In this document: positions 15,529 to 24,527 of the stretch, in pieces | Position numbering within the stretch: the first letter of the stretch is position 1 | How the letters are laid out: every line of letters begins with the position of its first letter | Source: Proteiniclasticum sp043951855 | GTDB taxonomy: Bacteria; Bacillota; Clostridia; Clostridiales; Clostridiaceae | Length of the DNA: 64,000 nucleotides | NCBI RefSeq assembly: GCF_043951855.1 | Contig: NZ_JBINJW010000006.1 | Coordinates: forward strand, 1 to 64,000 | Direction: 5' to 3' | Notes under the pieces: model-generated | Told to the model about the DNA's origin: nothing | The model's input: only the letters and a program-made list of their open reading frames with translations | Databases searched by the model: none | Program-made: the position numbers and the translations under genes

Positions 15529-17550
15529 ATGGATATTTACGATTCCGTGGGCACCCTGAAAGGGGTTGGAGCAAAAACGAAAGAACAGCTGGAAAAAATG
15601 GGCATCGTGACCCTATTGGATCTTCTTCTTTATTTTCCTCGTGCATATGATACATACCATGAGGCGGATGATACTTATTTCAACGGAATGGATAAAGTGA
15701 AGCTGGAAGCGGAAGCGGTCCGCATCACAAAGCCTTTTCGGACGCGCACCGGAAAAACCATGACGACCATTTATTTCTCCACAGATTTCGGTCAGCTGAA
15801 AGCCTTGTTCTTCAATATGCCATACGTTTCCAATAATTATAAAATCGGCGAAAAATATGAACTGAAGGGAAAGTTCACAAAAAAAGGGAAGAACATCGAA
15901 TGCATCAATCCGGTGATCAACAAGGACAAAGAGGAGATTGTGCCGGTATATTCTTCAGAAGGGAAAGTCACAGGAACACTGATCAAAAAACTGGTCAGGC
16001 AGATTCTTGAGCGGGTCATCATCAATGAGAATTTTCCCCGGCAGATTCTTGAAGAGGAAGACCTGATTTCTCTGGACGAGGCGGTCAGAAGTCTTCATTT
16101 TCCTGAAGATGAGAGAAAACTGGAAGATTCACTGAAAAGGATGAAATTCCAGGAGATGTTTTCCTATTCCATGAAAATCATGCTGTCCAAGACCAGAAGA
16201 CTGGAAAATGAAGAAGGCATCTCCTTCAGCATGAGCAGGAGACTGAAAGAGCTGAAAGAGCAGATTCCCTTCAACATGACAGAGGCTCAGAACAGAGTCA
16301 TCCGTGAAATCCTGAAAGATCAGAAGCGCACTTTTCCGATGAATCGCCTTCTCCAGGGAGATGTGGGATCAGGCAAGACCGTTGTTGCGCTGATTTCACT
16401 CTTCAATGTCATCGAAAACGGATATCAGGGCGCATTCATGGCTCCTACTGAAATCCTGGCGAAACAGCACTATGAAGAAGCGGTAAAGCTGCTTGGTCCT
16501 ATGGGCGTTAATGTGGAGCTCCTGACCGGATCCACCAGGAAGTCGGATCGCCTGAGAATATCAGAGGATCTGGGTGCCGGAAAACCGCTGCTTATGATCG
16601 GAACCCATGCACTCATTGAGGAAAAGGTGAATTTCACAAAACTGGGAATGATCATCACGGATGAACAGCATCGGTTCGGCGTCAATCAGAGAGCAAAGCT
16701 TATCAATAAGAGCAAGACAGCTGAAGTGCTCGTCATGAGTGCAACACCAATTCCAAGAACCATGGCGCTTACCATCTATTCCGACCTGGATTTGTCGGTC
16801 ATAGATGAGCTGCCAAAGGGAAGAAAAGAGATTAAAACGGTTCTTCTGGATGAGGGAAAGAGGAAAGCGTGCTATAGTAAGGTTCTTGAAGAAGTGAAAA
16901 ACGGAAGGCAGGCGTACATCGTTACACCCCTCATAGACCTTGACGAAAACGGGGAGCTGAATTCCGTGGAAGGATTATATGACGAACTTTCCAAAGGTCA
17001 TCTTAAGGGTATACGGTTGGGGTACCTGCATGGTAAAATGACTTCAAAGGAAAAGAATCAGGTCATGGAGTCCTTCAAGGATGGGAGAATTCAGGTTCTC
17101 ATTGCAACGACTGTAATTGAGGTAGGGGTAAATGTGCCCAATGCCAGTGTCATGGTCATCGAAAATGCGGAGAGATTCGGTCTTGCTCAGCTGCACCAGC
17201 TAAGAGGGCGCGTAGGACGTGGCGAATATCAGTCCTACTGTATTATGGTGGCAAACATCAAAAGTCAGATCACAAGAGAAAGGCTGGAGATCATGGTGAA
17301 AAGCAATGACGGTTTTTTCATAGCCGAGGAGGATCTGAAGCAAAGGGGGACCGGACAGCTCTTTGGTGTCAACCAGAGCGGACACTCCGGACTCATCTTA
17401 TCTAACCTTGCAATGGACTACGAACTTTTTCTGAAAGCGAACAGTTATGCGAAAAAAGTATATAACGGGAAACATCCCGAAGAAATCAGAATGAAGAATG
17501 AATTCCTGAAGAAGATTTCCAGAAGCATGAATTTTATTTGTCTGAATTAG
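15529..17550 (+). CDS. recG: ATP-dependent DNA helicase RecG
   Basis: RecG reverses stalled forks and processes branched DNA. The N-terminal wedge/OB domain begins with a VGTLKGVGAKT helix-hairpin-helix-like segment. The helicase core has GDVGSGKT (Lys283), DEQHRFG (Asp378), SATPIPRT and QLHQLRGRVGRG. Length is 673 residues, normal for Firmicutes. AGGAGG lies 5 nt before the ATG, directly after a terminator. It is followed 13 nt later by rsmD, as in Clostridia. Confidence 0.96.
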   Translation: MDIYDSVGTLKGVGAKTKEQLEKMGIVTLLDLLLYFPRAYDTYHEADDTYFNGMDKVKLEAEAVRITKPFRTRTGKTMTTIYFSTDFGQLKALFFNMPYVSNNYKIGEKYELKGKFTKKGKNIECINPVINKDKEEIVPVYSSEGKVTGTLIKKLVRQILERVIINENFPRQILEEEDLISLDEAVRSLHFPEDERKLEDSLKRMKFQEMFSYSMKIMLSKTRRLENEEGISFSMSRRLKELKEQIPFNMTEAQNRVIREILKDQKRTFPMNRLLQGDVGSGKTVVALISLFNVIENGYQGAFMAPTEILAKQHYEEAVKLLGPMGVNVELLTGSTRKSDRLRISEDLGAGKPLLMIGTHALIEEKVNFTKLGMIITDEQHRFGVNQRAKLINKSKTAEVLVMSATPIPRTMALTIYSDLDLSVIDELPKGRKEIKTVLLDEGKRKACYSKVLEEVKNGRQAYIVTPLIDLDENGELNSVEGLYDELSKGHLKGIRLGYLHGKMTSKEKNQVMESFKDGRIQVLIATTVIEVGVNVPNASVMVIENAERFGLAQLHQLRGRVGRGEYQSYCIMVANIKSQITRERLEIMVKSNDGFFIAEEDLKQRGTGQLFGVNQSGHSGLILSNLAMDYELFLKANSYAKKVYNGKHPEEIRMKNEFLKKISRSMNFICLN

Positions 17551-17563
17551 AGGAGAATAGCAA

Positions 17564-18148
17564 ATGAGAATAATTTCAGGTACTGCCAAGGGGAGGAAAC
17601 TGCTCTCACCCAGGAATGAAGGCAGAATTACACAAAAAGGTGAAATGAGAGCGACAAGACCTACTCTTGATCGAGTGAAAGTGTCCATGTTCAATATCAT
17701 CAATCCTAAGATCTATGGTGCAAGAGTACTGGATATGTTTGCCGGTACGGGGAGTCTTGGGCTTGAATGTGCAAGTCGAGGAGCGGATACAGTGATTCTC
17801 ACCGAAAAATTCAAAGAGACCTATGATATTCTTGTGGAAAACATTAATCTTCTGGGTTTCACGGATTCATGCAAGGCATATCATAAAGATTCCTACGAAT
17901 TCATAAAAAGTTCAGGGTCTAATGGAGAAAAGTTCGATATAATATTTGTAGACCCGCCTTATCTGAATAATATGGTGGAAGAATCCATCAGGCTCATCGA
18001 GAAATATGATCTTCTATCAGAAAATGGAGTGATTGTATCTAAATACGATAAAGATGAAAGTATTTATAAGCCCGATGGAAAATATGAACTGATAGATGAA
18101 AGAAAGTACGGAAAGACCATACTGGGATTCTATCAGCTGAGAATATGA
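17564..18148 (+). CDS. rsmD: 16S rRNA (guanine966-N2)-methyltransferase RsmD
   Basis: Methylates a guanine of 16S rRNA. It starts with the family text MRIISGTAKGR, has the SAM-binding FAGTGSLG segment (from residue 59) and the catalytic DPPY motif (Asp130 to Tyr133). Length is 194 residues. An RBS GAGGAGAA precedes the ATG. coaD follows after 9 nt, the standard rsmD-coaD pair. Confidence 0.95.
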   Translation: MRIISGTAKGRKLLSPRNEGRITQKGEMRATRPTLDRVKVSMFNIINPKIYGARVLDMFAGTGSLGLECASRGADTVILTEKFKETYDILVENINLLGFTDSCKAYHKDSYEFIKSSGSNGEKFDIIFVDPPYLNNMVEESIRLIEKYDLLSENGVIVSKYDKDESIYKPDGKYELIDERKYGKTILGFYQLRI

Positions 18149-18157
18149 GGAGATAAT

Positions 18158-18655
18158 ATGAAAATCGCTGTTTATCCAGGAAGTTTCGACCCGATCACCC
18201 TAGGACACATGGATATCATCACACGGTCATCCAGGCTTTTTGATAAGCTGATTGTGGCAGTATTGAAGAATGTTGATAAGAAAGGCCTGTTTACAATCGA
18301 CGAGAGAGTTGGTATGATTGGTAAACTGGTAGAGAAATATGATAATATTGAAGTAGTAAGTTTTGAAGGTCTGCTGATTGACTTCATGGAAAGCATTGAT
18401 GCGAAAATAATCGTGAAGGGTCTTCGCGTAGGACTGGATTTCGATTATGAGCTTCAGATGTCACATATGAATCGAAAACTTTCAAAAGACCGCGTGGAAA
18501 CAATACTCTTGATGGCGAGTACGGAGTATTCTTATATCAGCTCTTCTTCTGTAAGGGAGATTCTGCATTTTAAGGGGGATATATCGAATTTTGTTCCAGG
18601 AGATATTGTTCAGGACATCTATAAAAAAGTTGGAATCGATGGAGGGGTAGTTTAA
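18158..18655 (+). CDS. coaD: Phosphopantetheine adenylyltransferase
   Basis: Catalyses the fourth step of coenzyme A synthesis. The nucleotidyltransferase motif YPGSFDPITLGH is present (TLGH at residues 14-17), together with the C-terminal SSSVRE motif. Length is 165 residues. The stop overlaps the next start by 1 nt (TAATG). Confidence 0.97.
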   Translation: MKIAVYPGSFDPITLGHMDIITRSSRLFDKLIVAVLKNVDKKGLFTIDERVGMIGKLVEKYDNIEVVSFEGLLIDFMESIDAKIIVKGLRVGLDFDYELQMSHMNRKLSKDRVETILLMASTEYSYISSSSVREILHFKGDISNFVPGDIVQDIYKKVGIDGGVV

Positions 18656-19212
18656 TGAAAGAAAATTATGAAGTGACATCAAGAAGAATCGAGATTACTG
18701 GTCTTGTAGAAGTGCTGCAGGAAATTATAGATGATGGCTCCAAGATGCCGTTTTCTAAGAAGGTCATGGTTGATAAGGAAGAAATCGTGAACATTCTGGA
18801 TGAAATCGTTCAGGTGATACCTGAAGATCTGAGAACAGCGCAATGGGTTCTGAGTGAAAAAGATCGTATTCTTACGGAAGCGAAAACGGAATATGAAAGA
18901 ACCAAAGCGGAAGTGGATCGAATGATGAGAGAAAAAGTGGATAACCATGATATTGTAAAGGAAGCGAATATAAAGGCGCAGGAAATCATAAACAAGGCTC
19001 AGACAGAAGCGAAACTGGTTAAATTATCTGCAAGGGATTATGCGGATTCACTACTGTCAGATCTGGATTCTGAGATCAAGGAAAAGAATCAGCAGATGAT
19101 GTTGAATTTCAAAAATCTCTTTGAAGGATTCGTTCAGGAATACAACAAGAATTTCAATACCACATCCAATACAATCAAAGAGAACATCAAAGAATTGAGA
19201 GAAATGAAATAG
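18655..19212 (+). CDS. Coiled-coil protein, ATPase-subunit-like
   Basis: A 185-residue protein with no catalytic motif. The middle (about residues 70-150) is a charged amphipathic helix of the kind seen in DivIVA-like or V-ATPase subunit H-like proteins, with the run EANIKAQEIINKAQTEAK. The N-terminal part is less helical and may form a small domain. Proteins like this are commonly annotated as ATPases in Clostridia next to coaD; the name rests on coiled-coil similarity only. It is coupled to coaD by a 1 nt overlap, suggesting co-expression. Confidence 0.7.
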   Translation: MKENYEVTSRRIEITGLVEVLQEIIDDGSKMPFSKKVMVDKEEIVNILDEIVQVIPEDLRTAQWVLSEKDRILTEAKTEYERTKAEVDRMMREKVDNHDIVKEANIKAQEIINKAQTEAKLVKLSARDYADSLLSDLDSEIKEKNQQMMLNFKNLFEGFVQEYNKNFNTTSNTIKENIKELREMK

Positions 19213-19233
19213 CAGATCAATGCAATTTCAACC

Positions 19234-19279
19234 GCAGAAACTCCATGTTAAGAGCCGAATCTTTTCATGGAGTTTCTGC
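19234..19279 (+). terminator. Hairpin after the recG-coaD unit
   Basis: GCAGAAACTCCATG and CATGGAGTTTCTGC form a perfect 14 bp stem with an 18 nt loop. No T-run follows, so it may be an RNA-stabilising or weak terminator structure. Confidence 0.55.
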
Positions 19280-19326
19280 TATGTATGGAAATCATTTCTG
19301 TTGTGTAAATTTAAATGGTCTAAAAC

Positions 19327-19355
19327 TTCATTTTTTTCTCAAAATTTGATATAAT
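19327..19355 (+). promoter_or_regulatory. Promoter of the CarD-like gene
   Basis: TTCATT (19327-19332), a 17 nt spacer ending in TGA and exact TATAAT (19350-19355). The predicted leader is about 155 nt and holds no ORF. This and the hairpin at 19234 account for the 19213-19516 gap; I see no gene in it. Confidence 0.65.
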
Positions 19356-19516
19356 AGTATTGTTGGGAGATAACACTAAAATACAGAATATATTTAGAAT
19401 AACAATTTGATTGGTGAATGATATAAAAGCTGGTCCACTGAAATCTCTCGTATACGTTCTTTTTGTGGATAGTGATATGGTCTGCAACCTGATGTTTTGC
19501 GCAAGGGGGTAATTTA

Positions 19517-20008
19517 ATGTTCGAAATTAATGATTATGTCATGTATGGTTTAACTGGAGCTTGCAAAGTTACAGATATTCGACGTGATGAAGAAGGTTAC
19601 AACAAGGAAAGAAAATATTACATACTCAGTCCAATCAAGGAAACAGACTCCATCATCATGATTCCGATTATGAATAAAGATATCAACATGAGAAAAGTCA
19701 TTTCGAAAGAAGAAGCGGAGCAGCTGCTGAGTCAGATGAAGGACAAGCAGATTGACTGGATTGATGACGCCAAGGAGAGAGCACGGGAGTATAATGAACT
19801 TCTGAAATCCGGGGACAGTGAATCATGGCTTCTGCTCATCAAGGCGCTGGCAGATGAAAAGCTGGAAAAAAAGGAAGAAGGAAAGAAGCTGTCATCCAGT
19901 GATGATATGATCTTGAAATCAGCAACAAACCTTCTGAGCGGAGAATTCTCCGTAGCGCTGGACATGGATGTGGATGATGTGATTCCGTATATAAAGAAAT
20001 TTCTTTAA
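19517..20008 (+). CDS. CarD-like (CdnL/TRCF N-terminal domain) transcription regulator
   Basis: A 163-residue protein of the CarD/CdnL family, which binds the RNA polymerase beta subunit and stabilises open complexes. The N-terminal Tudor-like RNAP-interaction domain is recognised by FEINDYVMYGLTGACKVTDI and the YYILSP segment (residues 2-50). A helical C-terminal domain follows (about 60-163). Stand-alone CarD-like genes are common in Clostridia. GCAAGGGGG precedes the ATG. It is a single-gene unit with its own promoter and terminator. Targets cannot be read from the sequence. Confidence 0.85.
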   Translation: MFEINDYVMYGLTGACKVTDIRRDEEGYNKERKYYILSPIKETDSIIMIPIMNKDINMRKVISKEEAEQLLSQMKDKQIDWIDDAKERAREYNELLKSGDSESWLLLIKALADEKLEKKEEGKKLSSSDDMILKSATNLLSGEFSVALDMDVDDVIPYIKKFL

Positions 20009-20028
20009 ATAGCAGATCAGAACAAGAA

Positions 20029-20077
20029 GACAAGCGGCCTCTCCCTGTAAAACGGAGAAGCCGCTTGTCATTTTTTT
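20029..20077 (+). terminator. Terminator after the CarD-like gene
   Basis: GACAAGCGGC (20029-20038) pairs with GCCGCTTGTC (20060-20069), extended inward by TCTCC/GGAGA after one mismatch, and is followed by seven T. Confidence 0.93.
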
Positions 20078-20099
20078 CTGCTTGCAATAAGCGGAGAGA

Positions 20100-20984
20100 T
20101 TAAAGATTGGATAGTTCCCGGTCAATCTCGATCATCTTCCCTCGAAGGTGCTCACTGATGGATCGAAGTTCGGAGAGAAAGTTCTGAATGTGCTCGAGAT
20201 TCGAGGTGATTTTTCCTCGTATGCTCCAGTCCGAGAAGATGTTATCGAAGGCGATATCGAAAAATCTTTCTCCTCCCCCTATGTGCTCCATCTTGTTCTC
20301 AATGGCCAGATCCACATCCTGAAGTTCTTTCTGCATGATATCTGCAGCTGAGTTGATTTCAGCAATATGCTGATTGGCTTCATCCAGTCTTGAGTACTTC
20401 ACGAGATCACCAATGATTCCACCACCAAAAAAGGTGTCATAAGTGGACCAGCTTTTGGCGCTGGAGAGTTTGCTCTCAGCCTCTAAAGAGAGAGCGGTCA
20501 CATTTTCCACAGCTTTGATCGCCTCTACGATTTCTTTTCTCACATAGAAGAGTTCTTTCTTCTTCGCTTCGATTTCCTGAGATAAAGCGACTCCTTCGGG
20601 ATAGGATACGAGGATGTGGGCTTTCAGTTCCGCGTGTTCTTTCTCAAGGTTCCGGATTTCACTGTGCTGACGTTCCATTTCTTTTTTGAGGTTCATCATG
20701 CTTGTATTCATTTCATCGTATCTGATTTTCGCAAGGAGATATTCTTCGGATTCCTTATCGATTTTCTCATCATAGGATCCGGAGATTTTAGAGAGAATCG
20801 ACGAGATGGAAAGACCTTCCAATGCTTCCACATCTTTCTTTTCCTTCTTCATGATCTGCAGAAATGATTTCAGCTGGCTGTTTTTTTCTTCGAGCTGCTT
20901 CCGGTTGTCGCTGAGTTTGGATTTGAGCACCAGGATATCTTCCTGATAGCCCAGCAGTTTGTCGTATGCTTCATTATAATTCAT
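20100..20984 (-). CDS. Uncharacterised coiled-coil protein
   Basis: A 294-residue soluble protein with no signal peptide or membrane segment. Long stretches (about residues 10-60, 85-170 and 185-230) are charged heptad-like helices. Between them is a glycine-containing segment (TFFGGGIIGDLVKYSRL, about 188-204) that may be a hinge or small globular insertion. I recognise no family. The start ATG at 20984 is fixed by an in-frame TGA just upstream, yet the AGGAGG lies about 28 nt away. A 33 bp palindrome covers the predicted promoter. The gene is convergent with the CarD-like gene and lies downstream of an SDR gene that has its own terminator. Confidence 0.75.
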   Translation of the reverse strand: MNYNEAYDKLLGYQEDILVLKSKLSDNRKQLEEKNSQLKSFLQIMKKEKKDVEALEGLSISSILSKISGSYDEKIDKESEEYLLAKIRYDEMNTSMMNLKKEMERQHSEIRNLEKEHAELKAHILVSYPEGVALSQEIEAKKKELFYVRKEIVEAIKAVENVTALSLEAESKLSSAKSWSTYDTFFGGGIIGDLVKYSRLDEANQHIAEINSAADIMQKELQDVDLAIENKMEHIGGGERFFDIAFDNIFSDWSIRGKITSNLEHIQNFLSELRSISEHLRGKMIEIDRELSNL

Positions 20985-21018
20985 CGTTCATCATGGTAAA
21001 GTATTACCTTTCCTCCTA

Positions 21019-21061
21019 TTTATTATATGGTTAATTATACCATATAATAAAGTAAATGTAA
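21019..21061 (-). promoter_or_regulatory. Promoter with 33 bp palindromic operator
   Basis: The arms TTTATTATATGGT (21019-21031) and ACCATATAATAAA (21039-21051) are perfect inverted repeats around TAATTAT. On the minus strand TATAAT (21039-21034) sits in the centre and TTACAT (21061-21056) is a -35 at 16 nt. A regulator bound to the palindrome would cover the -10. Confidence 0.65.
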
Positions 21062-21084
21062 CCTATTATATGTAAGTTAACATG

Positions 21085-21112
21085 AAGAAAAGGGAACAGA
21101 TGTCTGCTCCCT
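21085..21112 (-). terminator. Terminator after the SDR gene
   Basis: On the minus strand AGGGAGCAGA-CA-TCTGTTCCCT (21112-21091) has one G-U pair and is followed by TTTTCTTC. It is 13 nt after the SDR stop. Confidence 0.75.
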
Positions 21113-21125
21113 GGTTCACGTTTAT

Positions 21126-22004
21126 TCAGCCGTTGAGAATCTCTCCGCCATTGACATGAAGGGTCTGGCCAGTCATGTAGGTTGATCCGTCAGAAGCGAG
21201 ATAAACATATGCTTCAGCAAGTTCCACAGGTTGCCCGGGTCTTGCAAGAGGAACATTCTTTCCGAAATTCTCGACATCCTCACCACTGAAGGTGGAAGGG
21301 ATCAGTGGTGTCCAGATCGGGCCTGGTGCAACCTGATTCACCCGTATTCTTCTTGAAGCCAGATTAAGGGAAAGCGAGCGCGTGAATGAGGAAATGGCTC
21401 CTTTGGTTGCGGAGTAATCGATCAGTCTGGGATTCCCAACAAAGGATGTGTTGGAGTTCGTATTGATGATTGATGCACCTTCTTTCAGGTGGGGAAGAGC
21501 TTCGCGTATCAGATAGAACATGGAAAATATATTGGTTCTGAAGGTACGCTCCAGCTGATCGTCTGTGATTTCCTCCAGAGAGTTCTGTGGGTGCTGCTCG
21601 GCGGCGTTGTTGACGATGATGTCGAGGCTGCCGAATTCTCTCAGTGTTTTTTCTATAATCTCTCTGGAAAAACCGCTTTTCCCCAGATCACCCTTCAGGA
21701 GGATGCATTTCGAACCATAATCTTCTATGATTTTCTTTGTTTTATCGGCATCATCATTTGAATCGTAATAGATGATGACCACATCAGCACCTTCTTTGGC
21801 AAAGGCGACCGAAATCGCCCGACCGATTCCGCTGTCTCCACCTGTCACGATGGCTACCTTGTCTTTCAGTCTTCCATATCCTTTATGGGTCGGGTTATCA
21901 TATATCGGTTCAGGATCCATTTCAGACTCATCCACTGAATCCATATTCTGGTCTCTGATCTCTTCATCACGGGGCATATCATGATCCTTTAGCTCGTATT
22001 TCAT
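21126..22004 (-). CDS. SDR family oxidoreductase, general-stress type (YghA/YdaD-like)
   Basis: A 292-residue short-chain dehydrogenase. The NAD(P)-binding motif is TGGDSGIGRA (about residues 55-64), with NNAA, a catalytic Ser in NTNSNTSF, and the YSATK catalytic Tyr-Lys pair. The polar N-terminal extension of about 45 residues (MPRDEEIRDQN, then PIYDNPTHKGYGRLKDK) is typical of the YghA/YhxC subgroup, often induced by general stress. The substrate is unknown. On the minus strand AAGGAGG precedes the ATG. It is a single-gene unit. Confidence 0.9.
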   Translation of the reverse strand: MKYELKDHDMPRDEEIRDQNMDSVDESEMDPEPIYDNPTHKGYGRLKDKVAIVTGGDSGIGRAISVAFAKEGADVVIIYYDSNDDADKTKKIIEDYGSKCILLKGDLGKSGFSREIIEKTLREFGSLDIIVNNAAEQHPQNSLEEITDDQLERTFRTNIFSMFYLIREALPHLKEGASIINTNSNTSFVGNPRLIDYSATKGAISSFTRSLSLNLASRRIRVNQVAPGPIWTPLIPSTFSGEDVENFGKNVPLARPGQPVELAEAYVYLASDGSTYMTGQTLHVNGGEILNG

Positions 22005-22125
22005 CTGCGTTACCTCCTTGATCTGTTCAGTATCTTTGGGTTTTGCTTTTCATTGAGTTGCTGCATTTAGTCCAATATAGAATGCACTTATGAAGCAGTC
22101 GTTGAAATAGCTTTAAGATTCTGTG

Positions 22126-22157
22126 AAAAAACCGCCGGGTATGCCCCGACGGTTTTT
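22126..22157 (-). terminator. Terminator after tmcAL
   Basis: On the minus strand the stem AAAAACCGTCGGG/CCCGGCGGTTTTTT is 13 bp with one G-U pair and directly follows the stop codon. The plus-strand version carries a C-A mismatch, so it favours the minus direction. Confidence 0.88.
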
Positions 22158-23363
22158 CTATCTTAGTGACTTCGGATCTCTGAACCCTTTGAAATCCCAT
22201 TGCGGATCATAGGCGGGGTTTCTCATGGCATAAATCAGGGAAGATTTCTGATCGATCTTCTGGAACGGATCAAGTTTCCGACCGAAATTATGCTCGAGTC
22301 CGATTTCCTTGTCTTTTCTCAGGGCTGCAAGGATCTCTTGCCCTTTCTCATTGAGTGCGAGAATTTTCACAGTCTCCGGTGTCTGCCTGCGGAGTGTTTC
22401 TATAGGTTCGAGGTCATAAGCTAGAAGAAACTGCATAAGGATTCGTGAGATTCTTGTGCGCGTATATCTTTTTGTCTTGATCTCATCAATGAATGATTCC
22501 AGTGAACCTTCTTTCAGGTGATTAAGATGTGACAGGATCCGGTTGTCGAGTCCTTCATTTGCTTCCTGTATGCGGATCAAAGAGTGATGCTCGGTGATGA
22601 GCCTGTAGATCAGGAAATCCTTGAAATCTTCATCGGAAATAAAGGGATAATTCCTCTTCTTCAGCTCTTCTATATACTCGAAGACCTTATCTGGAACAAA
22701 TCCCTCAATGCTTTCATTGTTATGGATTTCATTTCTTAATGCTGTAGCGGAAGCGTATTCCTCTTCACTCAGTTCCAGGTCGTGATAGCCTTTTCCGATC
22801 CGCTGAACTGTGAATGGCTGGATTTTCGATCCTGTTCTCTTCATTGCTTTGAGGTATTCCACGCCGAGAATATTGTTTGGGTTCTGAATGAAATCCATAT
22901 CTATCTGAGGAAGAAGTTTCTTAAGAGCCTGATTTCTTGCTTTGGGAAAGGAGTGCCCGCGCTGAAGTTCTTCTTTCAGCAGCTCCTTATATTCATCAGG
23001 TTCATGTGCAAGGATTTCAGCGATGGTGTTCAGGATATCAAGCCTTCCTTCTTCTGAGCCGAAAGATAGAAGGTGCACCCCGTTGAGTGCGTTTAGAATT
23101 CTGATGGATCCTTCCGCGAAAAATTCAGCCGATGACAGGGCATAGACGCCGGGAAGCTCCAGTACCAGATCAGCTCCTCCCAGAAGAGCCATTTCCGCTC
23201 TTCTGTATTTATCTATGATGGCGGGGAGTCCTCTCTGTACAAAGTTACCGGACATGAGCGCTATGACGTGAGTGGCTTTTCCGTCCGTTCTGGTCATTCT
23301 GATCTGATATTCATGTCCCTTGTGGAAAGGGTTATATTCCGAGATAATAGCGGCTATTCTCAT
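22158..23363 (-). CDS. tmcAL: tRNA(Met) cytidine acetate ligase TmcAL (YlbM)
   Basis: TmcAL uses ATP and acetate, via acetyl-adenylate, to form N4-acetylcytidine at C34 of elongator tRNA(Met). The nucleotidyltransferase N-terminus reads RIAAIISEYNPFHKGH, with HKGH at residues 15-18. The central text LMSGNFVQRG and the YEEYASATALRNEI-like segment match the family. Length is 401 residues, normal. It is divergent from pta-ackA, the cell's acetate-forming pathway. That placement is common in Firmicutes and fits the need for acetate, though a regulatory link is inference. Confidence 0.95.
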   Translation of the reverse strand: MRIAAIISEYNPFHKGHEYQIRMTRTDGKATHVIALMSGNFVQRGLPAIIDKYRRAEMALLGGADLVLELPGVYALSSAEFFAEGSIRILNALNGVHLLSFGSEEGRLDILNTIAEILAHEPDEYKELLKEELQRGHSFPKARNQALKKLLPQIDMDFIQNPNNILGVEYLKAMKRTGSKIQPFTVQRIGKGYHDLELSEEEYASATALRNEIHNNESIEGFVPDKVFEYIEELKKRNYPFISDEDFKDFLIYRLITEHHSLIRIQEANEGLDNRILSHLNHLKEGSLESFIDEIKTKRYTRTRISRILMQFLLAYDLEPIETLRRQTPETVKILALNEKGQEILAALRKDKEIGLEHNFGRKLDPFQKIDQKSSLIYAMRNPAYDPQWDFKGFRDPKSLR

Positions 23364-23411
23364 AAGTGCATACTCCTTATTGTATTTCTACTTCATTTTA
23401 GCGCTTTCGAC

Positions 23412-23441
23412 TTGAAAAGAACAGTTATAAAGATGTATTAT
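23412..23441 (+). promoter_or_regulatory. Promoter of pta-ackA
   Basis: TTGAAA (23412-23417), an 18 nt spacer and TATTAT (23436-23441), 53 nt before pta. Confidence 0.65.
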
Positions 23442-23493
23442 ATTATAAGGTATGTTGTTTAAAAAGTTAATGTAGAGATGAAAGGAGAATATT

Positions 23494-24492
23494 ATGGATT
23501 TTGTGTCCAAGATGAAGGAACTTGCAAAAAGTGACCTGAAAAAAATCGTGCTCCCTGAAGGTAATGAAGAAAGAAACCTGAAGGCTGCGCAGATCATTCA
23601 TTCTGAAGGAATAGCTGAGGTTATTCTAGTAGGGGCCAGAGATGAAGTTGAGGCCAACGCAAAGAAATTCGGTGTCAACATCGAAGGAATCACCATCGAA
23701 GATCCTGCAACTTCAGAAAGAACAAAAGGATATGCAGAAGGTTTATATGAGCTGAGAAAGAAGAAAGGTGTCACGGAGTCCATGGCTGAAAACATTGTAC
23801 TGGATCCTATGTATTTCGCAACCATGATGGTTAAGAATGATGACGCGCATGGTATGGTATCCGGTGCGGTGCATACTACCGGAGATCTCTTAAGACCAGG
23901 TCTTCAGATCATTAAAACTGCCCCTGGGATCAGTGTGGTATCCTCATTCTTCATTATGCTTCTGAAGGACAAGAGCTTTGGAGAAGACGGACAGATGCTG
24001 TTTGCGGATTGTGCAGTGAATCCGAATCCCAATGCGGATGAACTTGCAGCCATTGCAGTTGCTACAGCCGAATCAGCGAAAAAGCTGATGAAATTCGACC
24101 CTAAGGTAGCCATGCTTTCCTTCTCCTCTTATGGAAGTGCAAAGCACGAACTGGTGACGAAGGTAGTAGAAGCGACAAAGAAGGCGCAGGAAATGAGACC
24201 TGATTTCATGATTGATGGAGAACTTCAGCTGGATGCAGCCATCGTGGAGGCGGTCGGAAAGAAGAAAGCAGCCTCATCACCAGTGGCAGGCAAAGCCAAT
24301 GTGCTTGTATTCCCTGACCTCCAGGCAGGAAACATCGGTTACAAACTTGTGGAAAGACTTGCAGGGGCTGATGCCATCGGGCCTATATGTCAGGGCTTCG
24401 CAAAACCGATCAATGACCTTTCAAGAGGATGCAGCGTGGAAGATATTGTCAATGTTGTAGCAATTACAGCAGTACAGGCTCAGAACGCATAA
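23494..24492 (+). CDS. pta: Phosphate acetyltransferase
   Basis: Interconverts acetyl-CoA and acetyl phosphate, the first step of acetate fermentation. The short 332-residue Firmicute-type Pta has only the PTA_PTB domain. Diagnostic text includes VLPEGNEERNL near the N-terminus, VSGAVHTTGDLLRPGLQI, and FPDLQAGNIGYKLVERL. AAAGGAGAA precedes the ATG. ackA follows after 35 nt, so the two make one ATP-generating operon. Confidence 0.97.
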   Translation: MDFVSKMKELAKSDLKKIVLPEGNEERNLKAAQIIHSEGIAEVILVGARDEVEANAKKFGVNIEGITIEDPATSERTKGYAEGLYELRKKKGVTESMAENIVLDPMYFATMMVKNDDAHGMVSGAVHTTGDLLRPGLQIIKTAPGISVVSSFFIMLLKDKSFGEDGQMLFADCAVNPNPNADELAAIAVATAESAKKLMKFDPKVAMLSFSSYGSAKHELVTKVVEATKKAQEMRPDFMIDGELQLDAAIVEAVGKKKAASSPVAGKANVLVFPDLQAGNIGYKLVERLAGADAIGPICQGFAKPINDLSRGCSVEDIVNVVAITAVQAQNA

Positions 24493-24527
24493 TAAAAAAA
24501 TAAGATATAAAGGATGGAATCGGATTA

